DNA of 64,000 nucleotides from Pelodera strongyloides (lineage: Eukaryota > Nematoda > Chromadorea > Rhabditida > Rhabditidae), in contig JAANDG010000045.1 in NCBI GenBank assembly GCA_036852015.1, positions 1-64,000 of the forward strand, given 5' to 3'. The notes under the pieces were generated by a model. The model did not search any database. It had not been told where the DNA came from and worked only from the letters and a program-made list of their open reading frames with translations. Each line of letters begins with the position of its first letter. Positions within the stretch are counted from its first letter, which is position 1. Below, piece by piece: positions 11,301-23,468 of the stretch. The translations under genes and the position numbers were made by a program.

Positions 11301-14300
11301 TAATGAGACGTTGGAATCCAAACAAGTGTTGGATGTGCTGAAGGTAGGATTTTCATATTTTAATTTTGAGTTTCAGTTTTACTTCTTGTTCTTGTTTCAT
11401 TATTTCTCGTGCTAGTTTAGTTCTTAGTTGTTGATTAGTCATTGTGTGGTACCTTCTATTTCTTGTTATTTTTGGTTCGTTTAAAGTTTATTGTCGTCTT
11501 TAATTCTAGTCATTGTTCGTATTGATGTGGATTTAGATTAAATCATACATCATTTCTCACCTACCCGGCGGATTTTCATATGCTGTTTTGAGTATAGTCG
11601 GAATTTCGGGGCCTCAAAAGACAAGGATAATCTGAATTATACAAGAAATATGGTGTATCATAATTATGTATCACTGGTTATTTTATCTAAATGTTGCTTA
11701 TTTTTTTTTGTAAATGTTGCAATTCGGTTTTGCTTCAGGATGCGATGGAGATGTACGTGTCTAGTCTGGATCCCGATTATGATGAATCTCTTGGTCCATC
11801 TGATTCATTGGACCCTGAAGGTTGGTGATTTTTTATTGTTAAAGCGAAATACCGGCCGGTTTTTGAAACACATCGAGTACACCAGAATTCTTATGCAGCT
11901 CGTGCAAATGAACATAAATTAGAATAAAAAGTCGAACTAAATTCGAGTAAATTAGCACAAATGCGAAAGAATTCAGTTGTCTACGATGCGTTTCAAAAAC
12001 CGGCCGGTATTTCGCTTTAATAAACCCTCAACTCGATTTTTTATTTTGGTAATTTTGTGTTTGATAGTTTGATTTGACCAATCTTTTGTTGGAGTTTAAT
12101 TATTATTTTTTATTTCGTTGGTTAGTTATTAGTTATGTTTTTTTCCCTGATCGAATTAGTAGACGGTTGTTTTTGCGTGCATTATAGTGTTTTGACAGTT
12201 TCAAAAATTAAGAACTACCGTTTTTCCTTATTTAAAACTTTTTATTGTGGTAAGTTTAATATAATTTGCCTTGAGTTTCATTTTCACTTGTTTATTTTTA
12301 TTCTCAATTCTCATGTTGTGATTCAGATTTGTATAACGAGCTGGACCTGGCCTCGTATTCGACGACGCTGGGCGGAGTAGTGCATGTGTCTTCATTAGAT
12401 CATGAGGAGAAACATGAAAATGGTGAGCATTTTATTTTGTTAAGTGGTTTTTGGTTTTTGTTTTTTATTTATCTTTTGTTTTTGTTTTGGTGAGCGACTA
12501 GCGACTTTGTGGTGCTGGCTTAGCATAAGATCTACATATGAAGCATTAAGCTTTTCGGTTTGAATAAGGCGTAGAGTGAATTGGGATTTTGGGTTTTTTT
12601 CTATGAATTTGTATGACTGCCTTGTTCTTACGTCTTACGATAGTGTGCACTGTACTTAACGTATTGTTTTGCCCCTATTGCTTAATTTCGAAATGTATCA
12701 TTAGCAGTAGTTTCTGACATTTATTTGTCATCGTGCGATGGCAAACCGGTGTATTGCTCCAGTAGGGATTAAGAAATTTCATTTTTTTTTGCTATTTAAG
12801 GCGAGAATTTTCTTTAAAAATGTAAAGGTGCTACACCAATTTTTATTAAAATAATAAAAAATTGAAAAAAAGACCTATAAAATATTCAATTTTATTAAGC
12901 TCTTCGAATGCGCTCTTGCTCGTGCATTGTCTTACAAACGAATGCATTGGTTTTTTTGGCCACTATACTAACCGGAATGAGCAGATTCAGGAAAGGTACA
13001 TGGACACGGTTCGGAGAACGGTCACGCGCACGAGGACGAGCATATAAAGTCGAGGCACGGAAGTTCGGACGGACAAGCGAGTCCGGCGCCGAAGCGGACG
13101 ATTCAACTACCGCAAACGACGCCGATCAAACAACCGACGTAAGTCATTATTTGTGTATTATCGTAGTTCGAGTAGGCACTTATACCTGTATTGTGTTTTA
13201 TTGTATCGAACTCTGGCTTATGACTTCCTTCTGGATACGTTTAGGACAACGGACAACCTTACTCACTTTAGCTTCTCCTATATACTCACTTTAGTTTCTC
13301 CTACATGAACTTTCTTTGGTGTATTACTTTTCCGCTTTTTTTACATATGTTTTGTATCTTCGTATCTTGGCGATAGATTAGCACTCGCATTTTTTTTCAA
13401 CATTTTTGTTGCGTAAATTGAACAAATGTTTTAATACAAATTTTAGTCAACCGACGATTACCGAGTCTCCCTCCGTTTCTGCGCCCACGGCCGCTGTGCT
13501 AACGCCAGTCACGCCCCCGCCACCCCCGCAGGGATTGGCCTATAATTCAGTGGCTGCGGCCGGACTTCGTAACGTACAACCTTCTACAGTTACGACAACA
13601 CCGCAGACGCCGGCAAGCAAGCCTGTTACGATGTGGGTTCTTTTACTTTCAGTTTTAAAATACTTTAAGTCATTTTGGTAGAAATGTCTGAAAAAAATTG
13701 ACTGATTTTGGGAAATGTTTTATTAACGTATATCACTAGGCCACTGAGATTTATCTAGCCTACAAGTATCGCTACGCAGTTTTGTTTTCACAATTTAATT
13801 TATTGTACCTTTCGATGTATAACGTTTTACTATTCCTTTTTGTTCTTTGACTGTGTGTGAGTCAATGTAATATTGAAATTGAATGTTATTAAGATATTAT
13901 TCGGATAATGTTCAAGCTCCTTAATGTGACCATTACAGCAAGCCTGCACCAACGACATCATTGCCCGCTACTCCACCACCAGCCGCGCCGTTGACGAATG
14001 ACGAAAATAGGTAACGAGAATAAATTAAAGCACTTCGTTGCTTGTGTGACGAAAATAAGTATTTTAAGTAAACTAAGCTCAGGCTGACTGGACACAACTT
14101 CTTATCGCATATACATATTTTTTGTGGCATTTTTATTACCTGCTAGAAATTCTGTTCAGTTTTCATTCCTTCATCTATGAGAATTATTATTACGTCGTGT
14201 AATCACATCGGGCGCTCGCACTCCTCTTTTGTTTAGCAGTCATAAACACTTGGGCCGGCCTTCAGCCATAGTCTTTGCTCTTTTTTTTTCTAAGCGTCTT

Positions 14301-17300
14301 TAATAAAAAAAATTGTAGGAGTCCATCGTCCACAACTACGCCTATTTCTACGCCGATCCAACAAGCACCACAACCACCACCACCACCACAGCCACAGCCG
14401 CAACAACAACAACAAGCGATCGGAACACCGTCGAAGAATGAGGTATGGTTTACTGGAAAAATTATATTGTTGCTTAGACACTTAGGCTTAAACTTCGACT
14501 TATGCTATGGGCAGCATAGCCTTTAGGTCCTTGCATTTCCTTAGGCATTATTTGTTGTTCATTCCTTCCGGGGTCTGCTGTTGTTTTTGTAATATTGAAT
14601 CACTGAGAGCTCGGACGATTATGCTGCAGATTAATTTGGTTTTTTTTTGCTCAGCTCTGGATTAACTTGGTTTCTTTTCAATTTCGCTCTTTGTTTATGA
14701 ACATACGGGAATACAGATATGGTGAAAGGTGCGGGGTATGGGAAATTCTGGTTAAAGTTAACACTCCACTCCTCCACTGGGTCTGTTTGTTGGGTTTATG
14801 CATTTCTCTATCACATTTGCAGTTATGGATCCTAATTATAACGCCATGTTTCAACACGGGTGTTTTTATTGTTGGGTAGTTGGGTTTTTCTAATTTCTAA
14901 TTTTCATTTTGTTGATCCGTTGATCGGGTTATAATGCGAGAGGGATTAATAAGCCTAATACGTAGGTTAATTTGTTACATAATGCGTGAACAGAAATCCT
15001 ATGGCCGTGTTCATCTGTACCTGTGTCTATTAAATATTAGAATGTACATATATCAAGGAACCGTCCAACCCTGCCGAAACGCAGCAACAAGCGTCACCTG
15101 CGGCCCCGTCTACGGGAGCCTCTATTGAAGAATCATCCACTGGAGGCAGTCCTGCAGTCTCGCAGACACAACACTTCTTATTCAGTAACGGACCGTCGAC
15201 ACAACAGGTCTGAACCTGAATGCCTGACTGTTGTGCTTGTGGATGTTGAGTGGATAGGATAATGTACTGTGTACTGTCTTGTGCTGCAAGCTGCAAGTCT
15301 TCTGAACCAAGGCCTGGAATCTTTTGCTCCACGGCTCCACTGATGTTACTAACTATATAAAAGTGAATTCAACGTTAAGTTGTGCAGTGCTCCTATTTGT
15401 GACTTGTTGTCTCTGTTTCTTGAATGTTGTATTTTGGTAACGGGTCACCTTTTGCTGGCCGTCGTGTCGTGCATTTCAGTGTATCGGGTTATTAATTAGA
15501 TTGTGTCGTCTTGAAGTTGTATTCATTTGTAATCACGACCAAACGCCAGACCCGATAGAGCAAAGAATCGCTATCTGCTCATCTACTCATCTACTTTTCA
15601 TCATTCTCTTTGTTATGTCGTCTCTCTCTTAGTGGTGTTTGAAAAATGTGGTGTTGCATGATTTCCTGCAGCTCGTAGATCTCTTTTGCGAGCTCGGAGT
15701 TTGTCTGATAATTATTGGGTGGTAACACTGTTGTAATACAAACATCATTCCTAGCCACTCGTATGCATGGGATTTATGTGTACATTGTGATATTTATATC
15801 TAATTATAATCTAGATATTTATTTATTATCAACTATTTTCAGGCTGACGTGCTACAACAGACATCAGACGTGGGCACGGCGAGCGCGGAGATTCCAGCGA
15901 CAAGGACGGAACCAACGGAGACGTCGCCTAGACTGAACACGCAAGGTGAGTGGGTAGTACAGCTTATGCAATACTTTGTTTGGCCTTGTCATTGTTTTAG
16001 TAACGCTTAACGACAAAAACGAGCGGACCGAGGTTTTTTAACGGGCAGGCCCACGAGAAACTGTTTTCCCCAATTTACTTGCGCAGAGAAATATTACTGT
16101 GAAAACCGCATTTCTTTACACCTTCCCCGGCAAACTGTGCGGCAAGGTACAGTACTCAGAATCAATTTTTGCTCTTTTAGGGCATTACAGTATTGGAAAC
16201 GCTTTATTATAAAAGTAGGAATGTTCTTCATTCGTTTAACTATTATTATGTAGAGAAGGAACGCTAGTGGACGGATATAAACCGTAAAAACGTATTTTAA
16301 CCTTTCTGACTACGGTACCTGGCCGAATTGTTTTGTTTGCCGTGGAACAACTAACTCCACGAGTGCTAGATGTGTGGAGAAATGCGGGTTTCACAGTAAT
16401 ATTTCTGAATTTCCGGACATTCTGTCAAATTCTGTGCAAATAAATCGATGAACACTTTTTTTCTGGTGGTGACTTTACTTTAATAACAGGTTGTTTTGTG
16501 AATTTCCTCATTGTAAATTTATTTATTTATTAAACTGAATCAAGATTCAACCTTTTTTTTCGTGAAAAATTTATTTATGCTCCCGGTATTTAGACACAGC
16601 GAGTACGGACGACTTTCGGCAAGTGTTGCGATTGTCGCAGGCGAGCAACGAGCCATCGAACAACAAACCACAATCGGTAACTGTAACGGATGTGTAGTGG
16701 AACTACAAATACGTACAATGCTTGAATTTAAATAGGCAAATTAGCATACGAAGTAGTTCAATATAAGCGAGCGTAACGAGCTAACGAGGAGACTCATACG
16801 AGTAGCTCCGACGAGACTCCTGAGGCTAAGGCTGAACTCTACACTCCACTCCAACGAGAAGCCCGAGACAACTACACCAGCGAGAGGACTTTCGAATAAG
16901 GAAGAACCCTCGACAACAGCTCAACAAGAAGATCTACGCTTCAACCTTTGTCTTCCCTATCTATTGTATAATAAAGTATTATAATAGATCGGTGTTGGTT
17001 ACTGAATATAATTCGTAATATTGTTCATTCGTTCATTGTTGGTCCTCAGTTCACACTCGCCGAGTGCTGAACTTTCGTCGGTCATCTTTGTCAGTCAAGT
17101 GAAATAGCAGAACTATTTCAGTGGAAGTTCAGGCAGGCTGTTTCAGTGGCGTTCAGGAATTGCAGATTACACTCACGATGGAAGGAATAAAAATGGCTGA
17201 ATTTGACCCGACTACGATGGACTTTGGAGATTTGGATCGAACGATTGGAGAATTCACTTTCTACGGAAGAAAGTGAAAGATGACGAAGAAAAGGTGTTGA

Positions 17301-20300
17301 CGTTATTATCGCTGGTATCAATGGAAACGTACACTTCACTCGCGGCATGGACAGAACCGAAAGAAACCTAAGAGAACTTGGATTATAGGTACACTGGCTA
17401 CAATGATGATTGGAACGATACTGCAAGAAAGCAGATGGTCATAAGCTACCGGGATGCTCTACTCACAGAAAAGCAGAAGCCTGGCGAGACAATCGAGGAA
17501 TTCTACAGGGAATTGGAAAAGTTGGCAGGAAAATGTGAGTTTCATAAAGTTAAGCATGTAAAAGATTGTATTTTGACTATGCAGTTCATTAGAGGTTTAA
17601 GTAGTGACAAGGTGCGTGAGAGACTGTTGCTGGAAAATGAAGAAGAAGGAATCAAGACGCTACATCTCGCACAAAAAGTGGAGACAGCGGAAAGAAGCGC
17701 TGCGAACATGGGTCGTGATGTTCGACACCGCGTGCAACAGCAACAGGGAAGCAGCACGTCGAGTAGTAGAAGCAAGGAGTTGTACAAGGACAAACAAGTG
17801 TGTTTCAACTGCAGCAAGCCAGGACATTTGGCAAGGAACTGTCGACGAATTGGGACCATAAGATACGACGCTGTCAGGAGAAATACCCCACAGGTAAATA
17901 AGTTTTCTAGTCCATTACTGTTACCAGTTAACATTCAAGGGTTGCAAACCAAAATGGAACTAGACACAGGGGCAGCATGTTCCATAATTGATGAGGACAC
18001 GTGGCAGAAAGCAGGAAAACCGACACTACGTCCAGTAGCATGTAATGTAAGGAGCTACACAGGAGAAAGGATACCGTTCAAAGGAAGGTGTACAGTAATG
18101 ATGGAAATTGGACACACTCGCAAGGAAGTGGATCTACATGTACTACCAGGAACGGGAGCTCCTATATTTGGACGTGACCTGAAGGAAAAGGTTGGTTTGT
18201 CACTTGATGATCTAGAAAGCCTAGCTCTCAGTAAGGAGGTCTCAAAGTTTGATACCCGTGCCTTAGTTTTAGGACGGAAGACCCGAGTATGTGGTAGAAA
18301 AGCCCAGGTAAGGGGCAAGATACCTGAAACGCACCGCGACTGTGCTTCAGAAGGAGTCAATGGATCGGCTCAAGTGAAAATAGTTTCCGCTGCAGTCGTA
18401 AAGGAACCGAGAAGGTCGATGTTGCATGCGATGAAGGATACGTCCCGACGAAGGAGGATACTTCGCAGGACAAGGCTCAAATTATGCGAGCACGAGATGA
18501 TAGAAAATAGAACCCCGCCGGAACGCAGCAAGGTGTTATGCAGAGAACCAATTTTTGAAAAGGTACTGACCAAGAAATTGGGAAGGGGTGAGGTAGAGAT
18601 TGAGAATCCTACTACCGATTGGTTTAAATTTTTGGTCAGTACACGCCAGAAAGGATTGAAGGATTCCGTGGAGATGGAACAAGGACGAGGAAGAAAAATG
18701 AAGAAACGTTACAAGCCTGTGAAGCCACAGGAAGGCTCAACGAGTACGACCTCGCGCCGTCAATAGTGCAAGTTTCTTTCCTTTCGAATTAATACCTTTT
18801 GGTATTAGGTATTTGTAGTTATTATTTTTTTAGAATTTGTATAGGGTTACAAATTGGGAAGGGGTGTAACGGATGTGTAGTGGAACTACAAATACGTACA
18901 ATGCTTGAATTTAAATAGGCAAATTAGCATACGAAGTAGTTCAATATAAGCGAGCGTAACGAGCTAACGAGGAGACTCATACGAGTAGCTCCGACGAGAC
19001 TCCTGAGGCTAAGGCTGAACTCTACACTCCACTCCAACGAGAAGCCCGAGACAACTACACCAGCGAGAGGACTTTCGAATAAGGAAGAACCCTCGACAAC
19101 AGCTCAACAAGAAGATCTACGCTTCAACCTTTGTCTTCCCTATCTATTGTATAATAAAGTATTATAATAGATCGGTGTTGGTTACTGAATATAATTCGTA
19201 ATATTGTTCATTCGTTCATTGTTGGTCCTCAGTTCACACTCGCCGAGTGCTGAACTTTCGTCGGTCATCTTTGTCAGTCAAGTGAAATAGCAGAACTATT
19301 TCAGTGGAAGTTCAGGCTGTTTCAGTAACTAGTTTGAATTGCCAGTGAAAGGTATCGTTATCGTAGCATGAATCCGTAGCCGGACACCGTTGAAAATTAG
19401 CATGCTCTCATGGTCTGGAATCTGTTTGTAGTATCAGAAAGGTAGCATTGATACCGTAACGAGCCACACTGGGCAATGAACACTGTCCATATGCATAGTA
19501 CCTAAAAAAAACGTTGCAGGCATTTATCCCCCCATGGTTGGGAGCGTCACCACTCGGGCGGACGCCGCACTCGGCAGACCACGACGTGCACCTTGCCGCA
19601 CTGGAGCAGGCACTCCAGCGGTGTCCACCGCAGATGGACTCGGAGCGACCGAGGTTGGTTGCGCTCGAGTAAGCGCGCTTTTTGTTTTGTAGCTTATACG
19701 TTTGTGAGCGGCGTAAAGCGGTGTCCTCGCGAAGTTGGTTCAGACCATATTCGATAACGCTTCCAAGTTATTTATTTGTTTTTCGGTAAACAGACTTTTT
19801 TTTCGGTAAACAGACCGGGATCTTTTTTCATGATTTGTTGTGGATGAAACTATTTTTGCGATTAAAAGAGAAGAAGTATAACATACCGAACCGTTGCGTT
19901 AGCGGTATTAGGGTTAGTAACCTGTCATAAGCTAAGGCTAAGGTAAGGTAGGGACTAAGTCCCCTAGATCAATGTTGTGTTGTGCTGTTGGTCCCTCCCC
20001 ATAACAAAGACTGTTCTACCGTCCTCGTATACAGCATTTTCAGGAGCTATTTGCCCAAGATGCCGTGCGCTACGGCCGCGTACTATCCACAATCGCCACC
20101 ACCTAATGCCGACACTCTCGAGTATTACCTGCGACTCTCACCCGAGACACTGTTCTTCATGTTCTATTATATGGAGGTGGGCTTTTTTGTTTAGCGATTT
20201 GCGACTTTAACCAATGAATTGGTTTTATATGTGGGTTGAGTGAGGTTAGATGTTTATTCCATTGATCTCCTACTTTGGCTTTGGGAGTGTCGTGTTTCAT

Positions 20301-21332
20301 GGTAATGATATGTTAGATATGTATCACTTTACGGCGTCGATTATGTTTATTTCGGCGATGCTTGTGTTTATGAGGGGAAATAAATGTTTGCTTCAACATA
20401 GGAGTATAGGAGTGTTGCTTGTTGCTAGTGTCACGCTTCACGAAGAGTATATGCCTTTTTACCATAACATTTTTTAATTTCTACTATATTGATGGTGCTT
20501 AACAAAGTGGGAGTAGTTTTTTTGTTGGTTTCTTACAGTTGATTTGGTTTGATGTACCTAAGCCCGCCGGCGAACTATCCGCCGGAATTAAAAATTAAAA
20601 TGTTGCACACACGGCGGCGGTATGAGAAATTCATGAGAAACATACTATAAGCAGAGATAATTTCGCGAACCACCACCGGGCTCACCGGCGAGGCGAGGTT
20701 TATGCCCTAGATGCATTTTCCTTTCTTCAGGGCTCCCGCGCTCAATTATTGGCTGCGAAGGCGTTGAAGAAGCTGTCGTGGAGGTTTCACACCAAGTACT
20801 TGATGTGGTTCCAGAGGCACGAGGAGCCGAAGCAGATCACTGACGACTATGAGCAGGTGCGCTGTTTGCTTGTTATTTGTTTTAGATGTTAGGTGGTATA
20901 ACACGTGGTTGGTGGTTTGTGAAGTGTGAAGTACTCTGGTTTTTGGGGCATTCGTCGCCTTTGTGTATAATACATGGGAAATAGTTGTTCGAAATTTGGA
21001 TCATAAAAACCGTGTAGGAGTGCTCGTTGATATGCGTGTAATATAGTTACCGTACGGCTTCCAACTTTGACTTTGAATATAATATCGGCTGAATTTTACG
21101 GGAATTCCTATATTTACGGTAAATATATTCCACCTTTACGGTACGGAAACTATCCGTAATTCGTGGCGCTAAATGATGAGCGTTCTCCATAAATAGTTTG
21201 ATATGTTGGGTGAAAAAGTGAATCTATGTTCAGGGCACCTACATCTACTTTGACTATGAAAAGTGGTCGCAACGGAAAAAGGAGCAGTTTATGTTTGAGT
21301 ATCGCTACTTGGAAGACAAGGAGTTTGATTAG
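8302..21332 (+). CDS. ntl-3: CCR4-NOT transcription complex subunit 3 (NTL-3/CNOT3), complete, 20 exons
   Basis: CDS join: 8302..8352, 8844..9008, 9318..9377, 9717..9827, 10253..10378, 10732..10794, 11281..11343, 11739..11820, 12327..12422, 12985..13138, 13447..13632, 13939..14010, 14319..14442, 15058..15207, 15843..15945, 16594..16676, 19520..19653, 20044..20176, 20731..20856, 21234..21332 (2181 nt, 726 aa, all phases consistent). This is a scaffold subunit of the cytoplasmic deadenylase complex. Residues 1 to about 235 match the Not3/5 coiled-coil domain ([32 protein letters not shown]). A Pro/Gln/Thr-rich low-complexity linker follows. The last 130 or so residues are the NOT box ([43 protein letters not shown]). 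Intron 4 is GC-AG. Introns 6 and 8 carry TTAA palindromes, intron 3 a foldback, and intron 16 an LTR retrotransposon. Exon 10 could start at 12985 or 12991. Exon 11's end is the least certain donor. Confidence 0.97.
9564..9679. mobile_element. Foldback element with GGGGCCATATTCACC ends, in ntl-3 intron 3
   Basis: Inverted termini GGGGCCATATTCACCACTC and GAGTGGTGAATATGGGCTC enclose about 80 bp containing GGGGAATTCCCC. An inverted, diverged copy lies at 57680-57796. The element is non-coding and sits wholly between exons 3 and 4. Confidence 0.75.
9828..10252 (+). other. GC-AG intron (ntl-3 intron 4)
   Basis: Exon 4 ends TTGCAG and the intron begins GCGAGTAAAG. Using the nearby GT (GCGA|GTAAAG) would shift the frame into a stop after the next acceptor. 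The GC donor keeps the conserved [14 protein letters not shown] junction. The acceptor is CTCTTTAG at 10252. Confidence 0.8.
11076..11232. mobile_element. TTAA palindromic element, degraded copy, ntl-3 intron 6
   Basis: The left end TTAAAGCGAAATACTGGCCGG is intact in outline. The right end (TTTTCAAAAAACGGCAG) is eroded. It lies just upstream of the exon 7 acceptor at 11280. Confidence 0.7.
11839..12020. mobile_element. TTAA palindromic element, well-preserved copy, ntl-3 intron 8
   Basis: 182 bp with near-perfect ends: TTAA-AGCGAAATACCGGCCGG on the left and its complement ending CGCTTTAA on the right. It starts only 18 bp after the exon 8 donor (11821). Confidence 0.9.
16087..16406. repeat. 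Inverted repeat in ntl-3 intron 15
   Basis: Two arms of about 35 bp, 16087-16121 and 16372-16406, are inverted complements with few mismatches (AGAAATATTACTGTGAAA on the left arm). They flank about 250 bp with weaker internal symmetry, consistent with a small terminal-inverted-repeat element. Confidence 0.65.
16682..17145 (+). repeat. 5' LTR
   Basis: 464 bp, TG...CA ends, with AATAAAGT-type polyadenylation-like sequence (ATAATAAAG near 16970). It is nearly identical to 18865-19324. Confidence 0.93.
17378..18766 (+). CDS. Gag-protease-like ORF of the LTR element (5' part disrupted)
   Basis: An open frame of 462 codons, first ATG at 17435. A gag-type region is followed by a CCHC zinc knuckle (17801-17842, [14 protein letters not shown]) and a retropepsin-type aspartic protease with [11 protein letters not shown] near 17960, ending at GRDL. 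A Lys/Arg-rich tail of about 180 residues follows, which I do not recognise. The expected gag start, ATG at 17178, opens a short frame that stops at 17274. The downstream frame has a stop at 17369-17371. So the N-terminal region carries a frame break and a stop. No polymerase or integrase motif follows. This is either a decayed copy or a non-autonomous lineage. Confidence 0.85.
   Translation: MDYRYTGYNDDWNDTARKQMVISYRDALLTEKQKPGETIEEFYRELEKLAGKCEFHKVKHVKDCILTMQFIRGLSSDKVRERLLLENEEEGIKTLHLAQKVETAERSAANMGRDVRHRVQQQQGSSTSSSRSKELYKDKQVCFNCSKPGHLARNCRRIGTIRYDAVRRNTPQVNKFSSPLLLPVNIQGLQTKMELDTGAACSIIDEDTWQKAGKPTLRPVACNVRSYTGERIPFKGRCTVMMEIGHTRKEVDLHVLPGTGAPIFGRDLKEKVGLSLDDLESLALSKEVSKFDTRALVLGRKTRVCGRKAQVRGKIPETHRDCASEGVNGSAQVKIVSAAVVKEPRRSMLHAMKDTSRRRRILRRTRLKLCEHEMIENRTPPERSKVLCREPIFEKVLTKKLGRGEVEIENPTTDWFKFLVSTRQKGLKDSVEMEQGRGRKMKKRYKPVKPQEGSTSTTSRRQ
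18865..19324 (+). repeat. 3' LTR
   Basis: 460 bp, directly after the polypurine tract. It ends CTGTTTCA and is followed by the target duplication GTAAC. Confidence 0.93.
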
Positions 21333-22683
21333 GGAGTTGGCCCCATTTCCTCTCCCCTAAAAATGCCCAATTAGGGATCGGTGTTGCGTGTGCGTTGCGT
21401 GGCCGCGTGGCGTTCGCGCCGCGCGCTTGCATTGCGGCCAATGGGTGGCCGTGGCGCGCGCTTTGCGCAACACCATCACCATCTCGCGGTGCTGCTCTAT
21501 GGTCGTAGGCCCTAGCCATGTATCATATTAATTCTTTCTCTCAATTTTTTTCTTTTCTTAACCTTTTGTTTAGGGCCTACGACCATTCCCAGTACCAATC
21601 GGTTAGCATTCCCTTTCAACCTCACTCTCTCTCTCTCTGTCTCTCTTGTTTTCCCGTAGTCTGTAGTAAGGAAATTAAAAATTTGCATACAAACGTCACG
21701 TCTGGTCATCTCCATCTCTCGCTCTGCGTCTCTCCTGTCTCAGTGGTGTCTCGTCGCGAATTCCGTCAACGGGTGCTGTCTCCGTCTCCCTTAGTAGGTG
21801 TGGAGGGAGGTTGTCTCTCTTCTTCCAAGGTCCCTGCGCATCAGTCACACTCCGTCCCTGATTGTCAGTATACTGTACTTACCGGTTGATTTAGCGATAT
21901 AGTTGGTTTTTCAGTATTTTGTTGGTAGTAGGTGATTTTGTGTGTAGTAGGGTTCTATCAAAACAAGTAGTTCGAGTTGTGTGTACCATTTTTGTGTAGC
22001 TGTGCTGCTATTTTACGTAGTGTCGTGCCTAGTTTATACATAGTTTGTACCAAACTTGTTAGTTTACGGCAAGCCTTGTTTATTGATTGCTCGAGGAATA
22101 TTGATTGGTCAGGCGAGGATGTTCTGGGATTTGATGGTGTGTCATTGGGTGTCATGACTGGTTGGGTCGTGTCTCAGAATGTCAGATCATTGACCAATCG
22201 ATATTCCTTACTAGTCGTATAAACAACAGTTTCGGCATCTGTTCCCTATTTCGGACCTCATTAGAACTTTGAAAAATCGCTTCGTCCAGGGGGATGTAGT
22301 CGGAGTTTAAAGCTGTAAGACATCCGATTTTTGAAACGTTTATTTGTTGATAAGTGACAAGTTTCAAAAATCGGCCGCTCAGATCCCTTGTAACGCTGAC
22401 CAAGCCCTTTGATCCACGCTTGGACGAACGAACTGATCTTTCCCAGAGCAAGCATTGAGTTTATTGATTAGTAGTTGGTGTACTGTACTGTAATTAGGTA
22501 GCTGTATACGTTGTACTGTGATGTCCATCGAGTCGTGCATCTCTCTCCGTCTCTTATTCTCTATTCCTCCCCAAAGTCCCTCTCTCTCGGCCGGTATTTA
22601 ACTGGGTCCTCTTCGGACCGCCCACTCTCTTCATAATCTCCTAATTTATACTTTTAATCATTATAAGACTGGATTCTGCATGG

Positions 22684-22755
22684 TAATCTGGTAACCTCTT
22701 TCGGTGGGAAAGCTACCAGCGGTAAGCTTCCTAGCGGAAAGCGGTTACCAGATTA
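22684..22755. repeat. Short inverted repeat (hairpin)
   Basis: Arms TAATCTGGTAACC (22684-22696) and GGTTACCAGATTA (22743-22755) are perfect complements around a 46-bp loop. A second hairpin, CGATTTTTGAAAC/GTTTCAAAAATCG, lies at 22325-22373. Confidence 0.7.
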
Positions 22756-23295
22756 TAAGAATTCACTATATATATCATGTATAATATCTACAGTATGTGT
22801 GCTGCAGTGCTGCCTCCTTCCATTCTTTCTTCTGTGTGAAAAGAGCATTCGGTGTTACGTTATGTGCAAGTAAGCTCCGCCCAATTTTAAGGAGACCACG
22901 CCCAGTCGGACTTTTCTCTATCTAGTTTAGTCAGTATCTAGCTATTGATTTGTGTACGTATACTGTATATAAGTTAAATGCATTTGGTCACTATTTGGCC
23001 CAGAAGTAGTAGGGGCCCTATCGGAGAACTAGGAGTTTTAGTATTTAGGGGTAAGGTGTTAGGGCGGTGCTTGCTTTCTCTGAATTCGCGCGTTTCCCTC
23101 ATTGACTTGGCGTTTTGTTTCTTTTTTTGTATATCTAATCTGGTTCTCTCTCCTCTCCTTTCTCCACGTCTCCTTATCTGGTTTAGTCTCTCACAAGACT
23201 TTCTTTCTCTGTTTGTTTTTGTTTTTTATATTAATTTGTTCTGATTCAGAATTTTATTGTAAGATAAAATTTTGCACGTTTTGTTCGGTGTTGAA

Positions 23296-23468
23296 TTTAA
23301 ACCGAAAGACCGGCCGGTTTTTGAAACGCATCTCAAATACATGCATTCCTACGCATTTATGCAACGTGGGGTCTAGTTTTTATTCTAATTCTTGCTCATT
23401 TGCATATGCTGCATAAAAAAGCAGGTGTACACAATGTGTTTCAAAAACCGGCCGGTATTTCGCTTTAA
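23296..23468. mobile_element. TTAA palindromic element
   Basis: Ends TTTAAACCGAAAGACCGGCC and ACCGGCCGGTATTTCGCTTT. Same family as 11839-12020, with a diverged left end. Confidence 0.85.

Larger units (their letters stand above)
16682..19324 (+). mobile_element. LTR retrotransposon (Ty3/Gypsy-like, non-autonomous) in ntl-3 intron 16
   Basis: 5' LTR is 16682-17145 (464 bp) and 3' LTR is 18865-19324 (460 bp). Both start TGTAACGGATG and end CTGTTTCA. The only difference I can see is a 4-bp CAGG duplication in the 5' LTR. The element is flanked by a 5-bp target duplication GTAAC (16677-16681, 19325-19329). A polypurine tract GGGAAGGGG precedes the 3' LTR. The interior (1719 bp) carries a gag/protease-type frame but no reverse transcriptase, RNase H or integrase, so movement would need proteins in trans. 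It has the same orientation as the host gene. Confidence 0.95.

Noticed and set aside
17138..17145. CTGTTTCA at the LTR end as a nematode piRNA upstream motif
   Set aside because: The 8-mer matches the motif core, but a few such matches are expected by chance in 64 kb, and it is simply the LTR terminus.
17542..17934. 130-codon minus-strand frame
   Set aside because: Antisense shadow of the gag-protease frame of the LTR element.
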